A stretch of DNA of 24,200 nucleotides. Origin: JAAFIP01 sp043728315. GTDB lineage: Bacteria > Pseudomonadota > Gammaproteobacteria > Burkholderiales > Burkholderiaceae_C. The stretch spans positions 1-24,200 of the forward strand of contig JAYTMT010000333.1 in assembly GCA_043728315.1 (NCBI GenBank), in the 5' to 3' direction. Of this stretch, positions 14,945-21,793 are shown one piece after another. The notes below the pieces were generated by a model that saw only the letters and a list, made by a program, of their open reading frames with translations, had not been told where the DNA came from and made no database searches. Position numbers and translations under genes: made by a program. Within the stretch, counting starts at the first letter, position 1. Each line of letters starts with the position of its first letter.

Positions 14945-15946
14945 CTAGGCGTGGGGCAGCGTGGCAGGGGGAAATTTATCTGCGGGTGGGGCGGCTGCAG
15001 AACCACAGGGCAACTCACGAGCCGGGCTCGGGGATGAGCCGCTCGATGACCCTGTCGGTGACCCACTCGGTGATCCACTCGATGATCCAATCAACGAGCC
15101 AATAAAGGGCGCAACGCCATGCATGCGGCTAGCCAAGGCCGCATCAGCGCGCAGTTGCTCCAAAGCCGCCAAGCAGTAGTGGGTGAACCACAGCGAGGTG
15201 AAGGCGAACACCAGCGTGTAAATCCAAATCGCCAAGGGCACAAGCACAAAAAACATCACGGCAAACAGCGTGCCGCTGGCCCAAATCAACCCCGGGGCAG
15301 CACCCAAATAGCCGCCCACAATGCCAATCACCAAAAGCTTGCTGCGGTGCAGCTTGAAAATAGCCCGCCGCTCCTGCGCGCTGGCATGGTCTGCAAGCGC
15401 GTCAAACACCATGACGCGGTAGGTGAGCCAGCCCCAAATCAAGGGCGGCACTATCAAAATCAGCGGTGGTATTAACCAAAGCAGCACCGATGCGCACAGC
15501 GCCACCAAGGCCATCAGCGCAGAGCCCAGGGACCAAGCCAAACTACCCAGCAACGAAGCCCCTTTCTTGCGCTCGAGCTTGTCAAAGCGGCGCTCGGCCA
15601 CCAGCCCCACAATGGAGGGCGACATCAACAGCGCCACCATCAGCAGTGAGCCAATCACTATAAAAGGCGTAGCGGCAATGGTAATGAGCAAGGGCGCTAT
15701 AGCGGTTTTAATGCCTGACAGCCCCATGCTACTCAGCCAGCCCAGCGCGGTGCTGAGCATGGCCGAGCTTTGCAGCCAAGCGGCTGTGGCATCCACCGCA
15801 CCCTGCCAAAAGAAGTAACTCAAACCCATAGTAAGCGCCGCCATAATGGCCAGTGGCAAAAACGACAACGCGATCACCCTTGGGTGCAGGCAGTACGCGG
15901 CAGCGCGCCAAAAGGCATCAAATACGGGGTTCAAAACTGGTTTCAT
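14945..15946 (-). CDS. EI24-domain integral membrane protein
   Basis: 333 residues from the ATG at 15946 (MKPVLNPVFDAFWRAAAYCLHPRVI); a 61-codon upstream extension overlaps the divergent hydrolase gene and is not credible. Several hydrophobic segments are visible: VIALSFLPLAIMAALTMGL, the region around AIAPLLITIAATPFIVIGSLLMVALL, SALMALVALCASVLLWLIPPLILIVPPL, and GTLFAVMFFVLVPLAIWIYTLVF. The FIVIGSLLMVALLMSPSIV pattern and the R-V-M-V-F-D-ALADHAS motif fit the EI24/CysZ-like family. The C-terminus after FIGSLIGSS is low-complexity, encoded by a 12-bp tandem repeat, and looks like a drifted tail. Transport function is possible but unproven. Confidence 0.8.
   Translation of the reverse strand: MKPVLNPVFDAFWRAAAYCLHPRVIALSFLPLAIMAALTMGLSYFFWQGAVDATAAWLQSSAMLSTALGWLSSMGLSGIKTAIAPLLITIAATPFIVIGSLLMVALLMSPSIVGLVAERRFDKLERKKGASLLGSLAWSLGSALMALVALCASVLLWLIPPLILIVPPLIWGWLTYRVMVFDALADHASAQERRAIFKLHRSKLLVIGIVGGYLGAAPGLIWASGTLFAVMFFVLVPLAIWIYTLVFAFTSLWFTHYCLAALEQLRADAALASRMHGVAPFIGSLIGSSSGSPSGSPTGSSSGSSPSPARELPCGSAAAPPADKFPPATLPHA
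15033..15104. repeat. 12-bp tandem repeat, six units, in the EI24 gene tail
   Basis: Six 12-base units of the form GATGAYCCACTC with variation. On the coding (minus) strand they give a tetrapeptide series of the kind SxGS (IGSS, SGSP, SGSP, TGSS, SGSS). Such in-frame repeats can change length by slippage without breaking the frame. Confidence 0.85.
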
Positions 15947-15974
15947 AAGAGCAGCATAAGGCAAAATGGCATAG

Positions 15975-16832
15975 ATGAACAGCAGCGAATATATACCGAT
16001 TGGTGGCCACCACTTAGAAGTGCAGCGCATTGCTGGCAACAGCGCCTTGGAAACCATCGTCTTTCTGCACGAAGGCTTGGGCTCGGTGGCCATGTGGCGG
16101 GACTGGCCTTGGCGGCTGTGCGCAGCCACTGGGCGCTGCGGGCTGCTGTACTCGCGCTTGGGCTACGGCCAGTCGCAGGCCAATGCAGATGTGCGCCGCG
16201 CCAATGGCAGCCCAGGAGCGGGTGCGCTGCATGCAGACTATTTGCACCGCGAGGCGTTTGAGGTGTTGCCCGACTTGCTTGCCGCACTGCAATTGCGCAA
16301 GCCAATTTTGTGCGGCCACTCCGATGGCGCAAGCATCAGTTTGCTCCATGCCAGCCGATTTGACTGCACGGCCGTGGTGGCCATGGCACCGCATTTGTTT
16401 GTAGAACCTGTCGCTTTGCGCGCCATTGCCCAGGCCAAGCTGGCTTTTGAAGCGGGCGATTTAAGAGCCAAGCTGCAGCGCTACCACGCCGATGTGGACG
16501 GTGCATTTTGGCAGTGGAACGGGGTGTGGCTTTCTGAGGCTTTTCAAAGCTTTGACATCAGGAGCGATTGCGCACGCATTCGCTGCCCCGTATTGGGCAT
16601 TCAGGGCTACCAAGACGCATATGGCACGATGGAACAGCTGCATGCGTTGCAAAAAAGCCTCTTGCAGCCAACTTTACAAAATTTAGAGCCAATGTCAGGG
16701 TCAAATGGACGCTGTTCGCTATTAAAAATAGAGCGTTGTGGCCACAGCCCACAAAAGGACCAAGCTGATGCCACGCTTGAGGCTGTGCTTTCATTTGTAA
16801 ATAGACTAGAGTACCCTGCCTCAATTGAATAG
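15975..16832 (+). CDS. Alpha/beta-hydrolase fold protein
   Basis: 285 residues. VFLHEGLGSVAMW (30-41) holds the oxyanion-hole region, CGHSDGAS (113-120) the nucleophile elbow with Ser116, GIQGYQDAYG (208-217) the acid Asp214, and CGHSPQKDQ (255-263) the His257, so the catalytic triad is complete. Substrate is unknown; the ancestry looks like small-ester or lactone hydrolases. Residues 239-250 (PMSGSNGRCSLL), between the acid and the histidine, are encoded by dispersed repeat copy E, read against the repeat's own orientation. There is no strong ribosome-binding site before the ATG. The divergent EI24 gene starts only 28 bases away, so the two promoters must overlap or extend into the genes. 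Confidence 0.88.
   Translation: MNSSEYIPIGGHHLEVQRIAGNSALETIVFLHEGLGSVAMWRDWPWRLCAATGRCGLLYSRLGYGQSQANADVRRANGSPGAGALHADYLHREAFEVLPDLLAALQLRKPILCGHSDGASISLLHASRFDCTAVVAMAPHLFVEPVALRAIAQAKLAFEAGDLRAKLQRYHADVDGAFWQWNGVWLSEAFQSFDIRSDCARIRCPVLGIQGYQDAYGTMEQLHALQKSLLQPTLQNLEPMSGSNGRCSLLKIERCGHSPQKDQADATLEAVLSFVNRLEYPASIE
16672..16722 (-). repeat. Dispersed repeat, copy E (inside the hydrolase gene)
   Basis: On the minus strand the core (16691-16722) begins ATAGCGAACAGCGTCC and ends CCTGACATT, matching copy B at 26 of 32 positions. CTATTTTT precedes it and GGCTCTAAATTTTGTAAAG follows, both fitting the family flanks. It is in frame in the host gene, without a stop. Confidence 0.75.
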
Positions 16833-17068
16833 ATTGTAAAGCATGCATGTGATTTATTTTGTAGTTCTTTATGCTACATATAAATGTTACAAATCAATGA
16901 CTTAGGTCATTTTCACCACGGTAATCCGTGGGACACAATCCAATAAAATACTGTGTATTAAAGCATCCCTCATACAGGGGATGTACAAGTGCAAAAACTG
17001 CTGTCATAGTTCGCCCATCGCAAGCACTTAGTACCTATTTTGGTAAACATTTTTCACATTTTGATGCC
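16833..17068. other. Intergenic stretch with two small palindromes
   Basis: AATGAC-TTAG-GTCATT (16896-16911) and CCACGG-TAAT-CCGTGG (16916-16931) are perfect inverted repeats four bases apart, in an AT-rich setting downstream of the hydrolase. They could form a double hairpin at the transcript end or be operators for the small ORF that follows. No T run is present, so I do not call a terminator. Confidence 0.4.
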
Positions 17069-17206
17069 ATGAAATCCCATTCACCACAGCGCAAATTAGT
17101 CCAAGGCAAAGTATTGTCATTGTTCATGAGCCCCATCGGTGTTGCTTTAGGCGGCATCGCTTTGCTGGCTTTGGGCTTGATCGTGTCGGTTTTGGTGGGC
17201 CACTGA
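17069..17206 (+). CDS. Possible 45-residue membrane peptide
   Basis: Starting at the ATG at 17069: a basic N-terminus (MKSHSPQRKLVQGKVL) followed by one strong hydrophobic segment (SPIGVALGGIALLALGLIVSVLVGH). An upstream in-frame start at 16928 would add 47 residues with no recognisable feature. The ribosome-binding site is weak. The positive-inside single-span layout is that of a real small membrane protein, but the gene call rests on this alone. Confidence 0.45.
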   Translation: MKSHSPQRKLVQGKVLSLFMSPIGVALGGIALLALGLIVSVLVGH

Positions 17207-17274
17207 ATCCGCTTACTGAAGCCTTTGTAAGCGCAGGGTATTTCTACCACAGTGCGGTAGCTTTGCCCGCCAAG

Positions 17275-18015
17275 CTAGGGCTTGAGCAGCGCCAAATCAG
17301 CTTGTGTCAACCAGCGCCAATGGCCCGGCTGCAAATCCCCTAAATCTAATCCCCCCATGCGGCTGCGGTGCAGCGTTTCCACACGGTTACTTACCGCGGC
17401 AATCATGCGCTTGACTTGGTGGTATTTGCCCTCGGTGAGCGTCAAATCCAGCGAAGTGTCCCCCGTTTGCACGCAGGCGGCGGCGCGCACGGGCTTGGGG
17501 CTGTCATCGAGCACCACGCCTGCGAGTAACTGCGCTATTGCCGTACCAGAGATTGGGTGTTTGCAGCCCACTTGGTAGACCTTGGGCACATGGTGTTTGG
17601 GCGAGCTCATGCGGTGGATGAACTGCCCGTCGTCCGACAAAATCAAAAACCCGGTGGTGTCTTGGTCGAGTCTGCCCACGGCTTGCACGCCTTGAATGGC
17701 GCTTTTTTGCGGCCGCGTGCGCAGGGGACTGGGCAGCAGGGTGTAGATGCTGGGGTAGGTGGAGGGTTTTTGCGAGCACTCGGTGCCAGCGGGTTTATGA
17801 AGCAGTACATAGCCCATGGCGTGGTATTCCCAGCGCACGCCTTGCACTTCAAAAGGCCAACCATCTACTATATTATCAATAGCAATGTTTGACCTTTCGA
17901 CGATGACATCGGCAGTATTTTCTTTAAAAATACCAACAAGACCTTGTTCGAGCAAACCCGCGCATACGCGCCGTGTGCCAAAGCCTTGGGTGTAGAGTAT
18001 TTCGAGCAAATTCAT
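17275..18015 (-). CDS. rsuA: 16S rRNA pseudouridine synthase RsuA
   Basis: Isomerises a uridine (U516 in E. coli) in 16S rRNA during small-subunit assembly. 246 residues versus 231 in E. coli. The N-terminal S4-like domain (1-60) starts MNLLEILYTQGFGTRRVCAGLL. The catalytic domain has MGYVLLHKPAGTECS, AVGRLDQDTTGFLILSDDG with catalytic Asp117, HHVPKVYQVGC, and LTLTEGKYHQVKRMIAAVSNRVETLHRSRMGGL, all RsuA/RluB/E/F family marks. Residues 36-46 of the S4-like region are encoded by the diverged repeat copy F. The start at 18015 overlaps the upstream gene's TGA by the ATGA arrangement, so the two are coupled. Confidence 0.93.
   Translation of the reverse strand: MNLLEILYTQGFGTRRVCAGLLEQGLVGIFKENTADVIVERSNIAIDNIVDGWPFEVQGVRWEYHAMGYVLLHKPAGTECSQKPSTYPSIYTLLPSPLRTRPQKSAIQGVQAVGRLDQDTTGFLILSDDGQFIHRMSSPKHHVPKVYQVGCKHPISGTAIAQLLAGVVLDDSPKPVRAAACVQTGDTSLDLTLTEGKYHQVKRMIAAVSNRVETLHRSRMGGLDLGDLQPGHWRWLTQADLALLKP
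17879..17931 (+). repeat. Dispersed repeat, copy F (diverged, inside rsuA)
   Basis: The core 17879-17910 begins ATAGCAATGTTTGACC and ends CGATGACATC, matching copy B at 23 of 32 positions. The flanks are strongly family-like: CTATATTATCA before, GGCAGTATTTTCTTTAAAAAT after. The repeat runs opposite to rsuA and is translated without a stop. Confidence 0.6.
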
Positions 18016-18830
18016 GGGGTAAGGCTGAAACTGGAAGTGCCCGAAGTGCGGGTGGCGCGGTTAGTGGCGCTCACCACGGCAGCGCCTAAGGGAATGGCCA
18101 TGGGCGCGCTGGGAACTGCGGCGCTTGGAGTAGCTGCCGGAGTAGCTGCCGGGGTAGCTGCCGGGGTAGCTGCCGGGGTAGCTGCTGGGTTAGCTACTGG
18201 GGTAGCTTCTGGCAAAGTAGATGTTGGAGTTGGCGCTACAGAGGCTGACACAACGATTTTGTTCACACTTAAAGCAGCGGTTGGTGCAGCAGCCCTTTTT
18301 TCTTCAGCTGTAGTTTCTGCCAGCGGCAGGCCTTTGACCATCAGCACCATGTCAGGACCGCTTACTTTGCGGTCCAAGCCTTGAATCAACAGGTCCAATT
18401 GCACCTCTCCATTTTCCAGCGCTACTGGTGCAGGTGCAGGCAAAGCCTTGCAGCGCTTGCCACATGAAATCGCCACGTCACGCTGGATCAGCAGTGCAGC
18501 GGCGAGCGCGTTTTTGCGTGCATCGCCCGCAGCGTAGCGCGTGCCGGTGGTCACCCGCACGCGAATAACGCCCTCTGCCTCGTAAAAGGAAGCCATGGAC
18601 ACTTGGCCGCTCAGGCTGGCTTTAGGGTCGGGTTTGGATTGCACCACCACAACGCCTTTGCGCGCAGGCGCAATTGCAGCAGTGCCCGTGCCCTTGGGCG
18701 CAGCATTCACTGGTGCTTGCGGGACAAGTGACAGCCCCAAGCTATTGGAGTGGCTCAGGGGCATTTCGGTTTGGGCCATTGCAGCACTTAGCCCAAGCAA
18801 GCAGCCCATAATCAAGATAAACTGTTTCAT
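18012..18830 (-). CDS. Secreted protein with AATP repeats, unknown function
   Basis: 272 residues from the ATG at 18830 (MKQFILIMGCLLGLSAAMAQ, a clear signal peptide); the frame extends 93 codons upstream but that part overlaps the divergent ligase gene. A middle part (about 75-190: VSMASFYEAEGVIRVRVTTGTRYAAGDARKNALAAALLIQRDV ... GEVQLDLLIQGLDRKVSGPDMVLMVKGLPL) looks like a folded domain I do not recognise. A Pro/Ala/Thr linker of seven AATP-like units follows, then a short tail. The gene is translationally coupled to rsuA. No function is assigned. Confidence 0.7.
   Translation of the reverse strand: MKQFILIMGCLLGLSAAMAQTEMPLSHSNSLGLSLVPQAPVNAAPKGTGTAAIAPARKGVVVVQSKPDPKASLSGQVSMASFYEAEGVIRVRVTTGTRYAAGDARKNALAAALLIQRDVAISCGKRCKALPAPAPVALENGEVQLDLLIQGLDRKVSGPDMVLMVKGLPLAETTAEEKRAAAPTAALSVNKIVVSASVAPTPTSTLPEATPVANPAATPAATPAATPAATPAATPSAAVPSAPMAIPLGAAVVSATNRATRTSGTSSFSLTP
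18127..18210. repeat. 12-bp tandem repeat, seven units
   Basis: Units of GGGGTAGCTGCC with few changes (18127-18138 onward to 18210), encoding EATP, VANP and five AATP on the minus strand. The near identity of the central units suggests recent expansion by slippage. Confidence 0.9.
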
Positions 18831-18868
18831 AGCGCTATTGTCGCGCAGACTAAGCCAGGATTTTGCCC

Positions 18869-19801
18869 ATGAACCGCCGTCACCTTGCATTGCTTGCCCT
18901 GTCCAGCCTATGGCTAAAGGGCGCATTTGCAGCCAAAAAAGAGCCCAAGAGCGCATCTGGCGACGCAGGCGCGCTGGTTTTACTGGCCATGGATTATAAA
19001 AAAGGCGTGGATGTGGGGCAATATTGGGTGAGTGAAAAGTTTGACGGCGTGCGTGCCCTGTGGGACGGCACAGTGCTGCGTTTTCGCAGTGGGCGCAGCA
19101 TTGCCGCACCCGCTTGGTTCATAGCCAAGCTGCCGCCAGTGCCGCTGGACGGCGAACTGTGGATGGGGCGGCGCAAGTTTGACGCGCTCTCAGCGGCGGT
19201 GCGCCGCAGCGCGCCCAAAGACGATGAATGGCGCGCCCTGAAATACCTTGTATTTGAGTTGCCCCCCGCAGCAGCCACTGCTGCCTCCACCTCAGCAGCC
19301 ACCGCAGCAGCCACCCCAGCCGCCATGCCTGACAGCTTGGATTTCACTGCACGCGCCAAGCAGCTCAAAACTACGGTGCAAGGCGCAGCTTGGCCGCAAC
19401 TGGTGGCAGTAGAACAATTTCGCCTAGCAAGCCACCAAGCGCTCAACGAGCGGCTCAAAGCGGTGGTCAAAGCTGGCGGCGAAGGCCTGATGCTGCACCG
19501 CGCCGATGCCCCCTACCTCACGGGGCGCAACGCCGCCCTGCTCAAGCTCAAACCCGTCTCCGATGCCGAAGGCGTGGTGCTGGCCCACATCCCCGGCAAA
19601 GGCAAATACACAGGCCTCATGGGCGCACTAGAAATCCGCACAGAAGACGGCCTGCGACTGAAAATAGGCACAGGGTTTTCAGATGCCTTGCGCGAGAACC
19701 CTCCCGCCGTGGGTAGCACCATCACCTACAGCTACCGCGAAAAAACCTTCACTGGCAAGCCGCGTTTTGCCAGTTTTCTGCGGGCTAACGAAGTGCAGTG
19801 A
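18869..19801 (+). CDS. Exported ATP-dependent DNA ligase (Lig E type)
   Basis: 310 residues from the ATG at 18869, with AGGA at 18857-18860. Residues 1-21 (MNRRHLALLALSSLWLKGAFA) are a signal peptide, as in periplasmic Lig E enzymes. Ligase motifs are in order: motif I SEKFDGVR with the AMP-accepting Lys57, motif III DGELW (94-98), IIIa YLVFEL (126-131), IV EGLMLHR (205-211), and V LLKLKP (224-229). A C-terminal OB fold follows (GLRLKIGTGFSD ... SYREKTFTGKPRFASFLRA). It seals nicks using ATP; relatives are linked to uptake or extracellular DNA. An unusual Ala/Thr-rich insert (about 133-153) follows motif IIIa. Confidence 0.9.
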   Translation: MNRRHLALLALSSLWLKGAFAAKKEPKSASGDAGALVLLAMDYKKGVDVGQYWVSEKFDGVRALWDGTVLRFRSGRSIAAPAWFIAKLPPVPLDGELWMGRRKFDALSAAVRRSAPKDDEWRALKYLVFELPPAAATAASTSAATAAATPAAMPDSLDFTARAKQLKTTVQGAAWPQLVAVEQFRLASHQALNERLKAVVKAGGEGLMLHRADAPYLTGRNAALLKLKPVSDAEGVVLAHIPGKGKYTGLMGALEIRTEDGLRLKIGTGFSDALRENPPAVGSTITYSYREKTFTGKPRFASFLRANEVQ

Positions 19802-19874
19802 AGGTGTTTGAGCCTGCTCTTTTCTAGAGACATTTTTGGTGCGCGCAGGAGCGCCACTTGTTTGAAGCACCAAT

Positions 19875-20531
19875 CTAAGCCAGCAGCAAGCGCTTGAGCT
19901 TAGCCACCGCGCTGTCCACTGGGGTGAGCACACGCAGCCCCGTGCGCTCTTGCACCAAGGGCGCAGCGCGTGCCATGCTAAATTGGGCCAAGGCGATTGC
20001 TTGGCAGCCCTTGGCGGCCAGTAGCTGCGCCGCTTGCAAAACCAGTGCGTCGTGCCCTGACCCATCGCCCGCATTGAGTGCGGCCATGGCGCCGTTTGCC
20101 AACGCAGTGTCAAGCGGCAAATGCGCTGGGAACTCCAGCGGCATGGACACCAACGTGGGCGCAAAACTAGCGATGAGCCCCACGCGCTGACCCAGCGCTG
20201 CAGCATCCTCCACCATCGCCTCGTTGGGCTTGAGCACGGGCAGCAGGGGGTGCTGGGCAGCCACGGCTTCAATACACGCGCCAAAGGCCGAGCAAGTAAA
20301 CAAAATCGCTTGGCAACCCGTGCCAATGGCGTATTGCGCCAAACGGCTAAAGCGCAGCTGCATGGCAGCATCTTGGCCTTGGCCGCTGGCGGCCAAATCA
20401 GCAGACAGGCTGTCATCGAGCAGGTTCATGCGCATGGCGCTGGGCCAGTCGCGCGCCAGCACGGCATTGATGGGCTCGACTGCATGGGACAGTGCGTGGA
20501 TGAGTGCAATTCGGGGAGAATTCGATGGCAT
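19875..20531 (-). CDS. Asp/Glu racemase-superfamily protein
   Basis: 218 residues. IALIHALSHAVEPINAVL starts the first lobe; ILFTCSAFG (76-84) holds the first catalytic-position Cys80. In the second lobe the usual Cys region reads LAQFSMARAA, with Ser185 where a second Cys stands in two-base racemases. The protein is therefore more like the decarboxylase/isomerase branch or a one-Cys enzyme. KPNEAMVEDAA and LTPVDSAVAKL are further family marks. It starts at 20531, divergent from the dehydrogenase gene, with 143 bases between starts. Together with the two genes across the gap it probably serves a carboxylate or amino acid pathway. Confidence 0.78.
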   Translation of the reverse strand: MPSNSPRIALIHALSHAVEPINAVLARDWPSAMRMNLLDDSLSADLAASGQGQDAAMQLRFSRLAQYAIGTGCQAILFTCSAFGACIEAVAAQHPLLPVLKPNEAMVEDAAALGQRVGLIASFAPTLVSMPLEFPAHLPLDTALANGAMAALNAGDGSGHDALVLQAAQLLAAKGCQAIALAQFSMARAAPLVQERTGLRVLTPVDSAVAKLKRLLLA

Positions 20532-20674
20532 AACAGCTATGCAATTTGAAGTTGAAAAATATCAAAGAGGAAATAACGGCAAGCCATATGATAGAGTGAA
20601 TAATTAGGTTGCTAAGGGTTCCCACAAGGTTGAAACAAGATTTTGGGCTAAAGCAAATCATTGAAGTAAAAATT

Positions 20675-21739
20675 ATGGCAATCGACACAGCAAACCCCAG
20701 AGTCAGCACAGAACGCCTGAGTACCTTCATCGGTAATGGCTTGCAAGCCGCAGGCTTGCCACCAGCCGATGCATCGGCAGTGGCCGCACTCATGGTGCAG
20801 GCCGATTTGCAGGGCTCGGACGGCCACGGCGTGATCCGCCTGCCGCAATACGTCAAGCGCATCCGCGCGGGCGGCATCAACACCAAGCCCAACATCCGCG
20901 TAGTTACCGAAAAAGCGGCCATGGCGGTGGTGGATGGCGACAACGGTATGGGGCATTTGGTGATGTCGCAAGCGGTGGATGTGGCCATAGCCAAAGCACG
21001 CAACGCAGGCGTGGCTTGGGTAGGCGCGCGCGCCAGCAACCACGCCGGGCCCGCATCGCTGTATGTGCGCAAGGCTGTAGACCACAACATGATTGCCCTG
21101 TATTTTGCGGTGGGCAATGCCAACCACTTGCCGCCTTGGGGAGGGATGGATATGCTGCTGTCAACCAACCCGATTGCTGTGGGTGTGCCCAACGCAGACG
21201 GCCCAGCCGTGGTGCTGGACATGGCCACCACGGTAGCCGCCTATGGCAAGGTCAAGGCCAAAGCCAAGCGCGGTGAGGCCATGCCAGAAGGCTGGATGAT
21301 CGACCGCCAAGGCCAGCCACTGTTAGACCCCAAACGCGCAGACGAAGGATTTTTGCTGCCCATTGGCGCGCACAAAGGCTATGGCTTGGCACTCATCGTG
21401 GGGCTGCTGGCTGGCACGCTCAACGGCGCTGCCATGGGGCGCGACGTGGTGGACTTTAACCACGACCACGTCACACCCACCAACACGGGCCAATCGGTCT
21501 TAGTGATTGACCTGCACGCATTTGGCGACCCTGCGATGTTCAAAGCCGCCGTGGGGCATGTGGCCAACGAACTGCGCAGCAGCGAAAAGCTGCCCGGCGT
21601 GCAGCGCATTTGGCTGCCCGGCGAGCAAAGCGCCGAGAAACGCAGTGCCTACGGCGCGCAGGGCATACCGATAGCGGCTGGCTTGGTGACCGAGCTCAAT
21701 GCGCTAGCGCAGGAACTTGGCATCGCGCCCTTAATCTGA
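20675..21739 (+). CDS. Ldh-family NAD(P)-dependent 2-hydroxyacid/imine dehydrogenase
   Basis: 354 residues from the ATG at 20675 (MAIDTANPRVSTERLSTFIGNGL); a TTG at 20609 would add 22 atypical residues. Family features of the malate/L-lactate dehydrogenase (type 2) fold: QGSDGHGVIRLPQYV (residues about 50-64), GDNGMGHLVMSQAVD, VGARASNHAGPASLYV, NPIAVGVPNADGPAVVLDMATT, and GAHKGYGLALIVGLLAGTLNGAAMG. Members reduce 2-oxoacids or cyclic imines (for example sulfolactate, ureidoglycolate, piperideine carboxylate), so the substrate is open. The next gene is a TctC-type binding protein 54 bases downstream on the same strand, probably co-transcribed. Confidence 0.9.
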   Translation: MAIDTANPRVSTERLSTFIGNGLQAAGLPPADASAVAALMVQADLQGSDGHGVIRLPQYVKRIRAGGINTKPNIRVVTEKAAMAVVDGDNGMGHLVMSQAVDVAIAKARNAGVAWVGARASNHAGPASLYVRKAVDHNMIALYFAVGNANHLPPWGGMDMLLSTNPIAVGVPNADGPAVVLDMATTVAAYGKVKAKAKRGEAMPEGWMIDRQGQPLLDPKRADEGFLLPIGAHKGYGLALIVGLLAGTLNGAAMGRDVVDFNHDHVTPTNTGQSVLVIDLHAFGDPAMFKAAVGHVANELRSSEKLPGVQRIWLPGEQSAEKRSAYGAQGIPIAAGLVTELNALAQELGIAPLI

Positions 21740-21793
21740 TCCAATCTGAATAGATTAAATTCTGAATTTATCCCTACAACCTGAGAGACAAAC

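Noticed and set aside
15947..16129. 61-codon N-terminal extension of the EI24 protein
   Set aside because: It overlaps the divergent hydrolase gene and lacks membrane-protein character before MKPVLNPVF.
17003..17014. GTCATAGTTCGC, the complement of 12 core bases of the dispersed repeat
   Set aside because: Only the first half of the core matches; neither AATAGC nor the ACATT end nor the flanks are present, so it is a fragment at best or chance.
18127..18210. Short regular repeats considered as a CRISPR-like array
   Set aside because: The units are contiguous 12-mers without spacers and encode AATP; a tandem coding repeat. No CRISPR array is visible in the window.
18831..19109. 93-codon upstream extension of the AATP-repeat protein
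   Set aside because: It overlaps the ligase signal peptide region; the signal peptide at MKQFILIMG marks the true start.
20573..20605. Possible degenerate repeat copy (AATAACGG ... CCATATGA)
   Set aside because: It needs a gap and lacks the GCTGACATT end; too weak to count.
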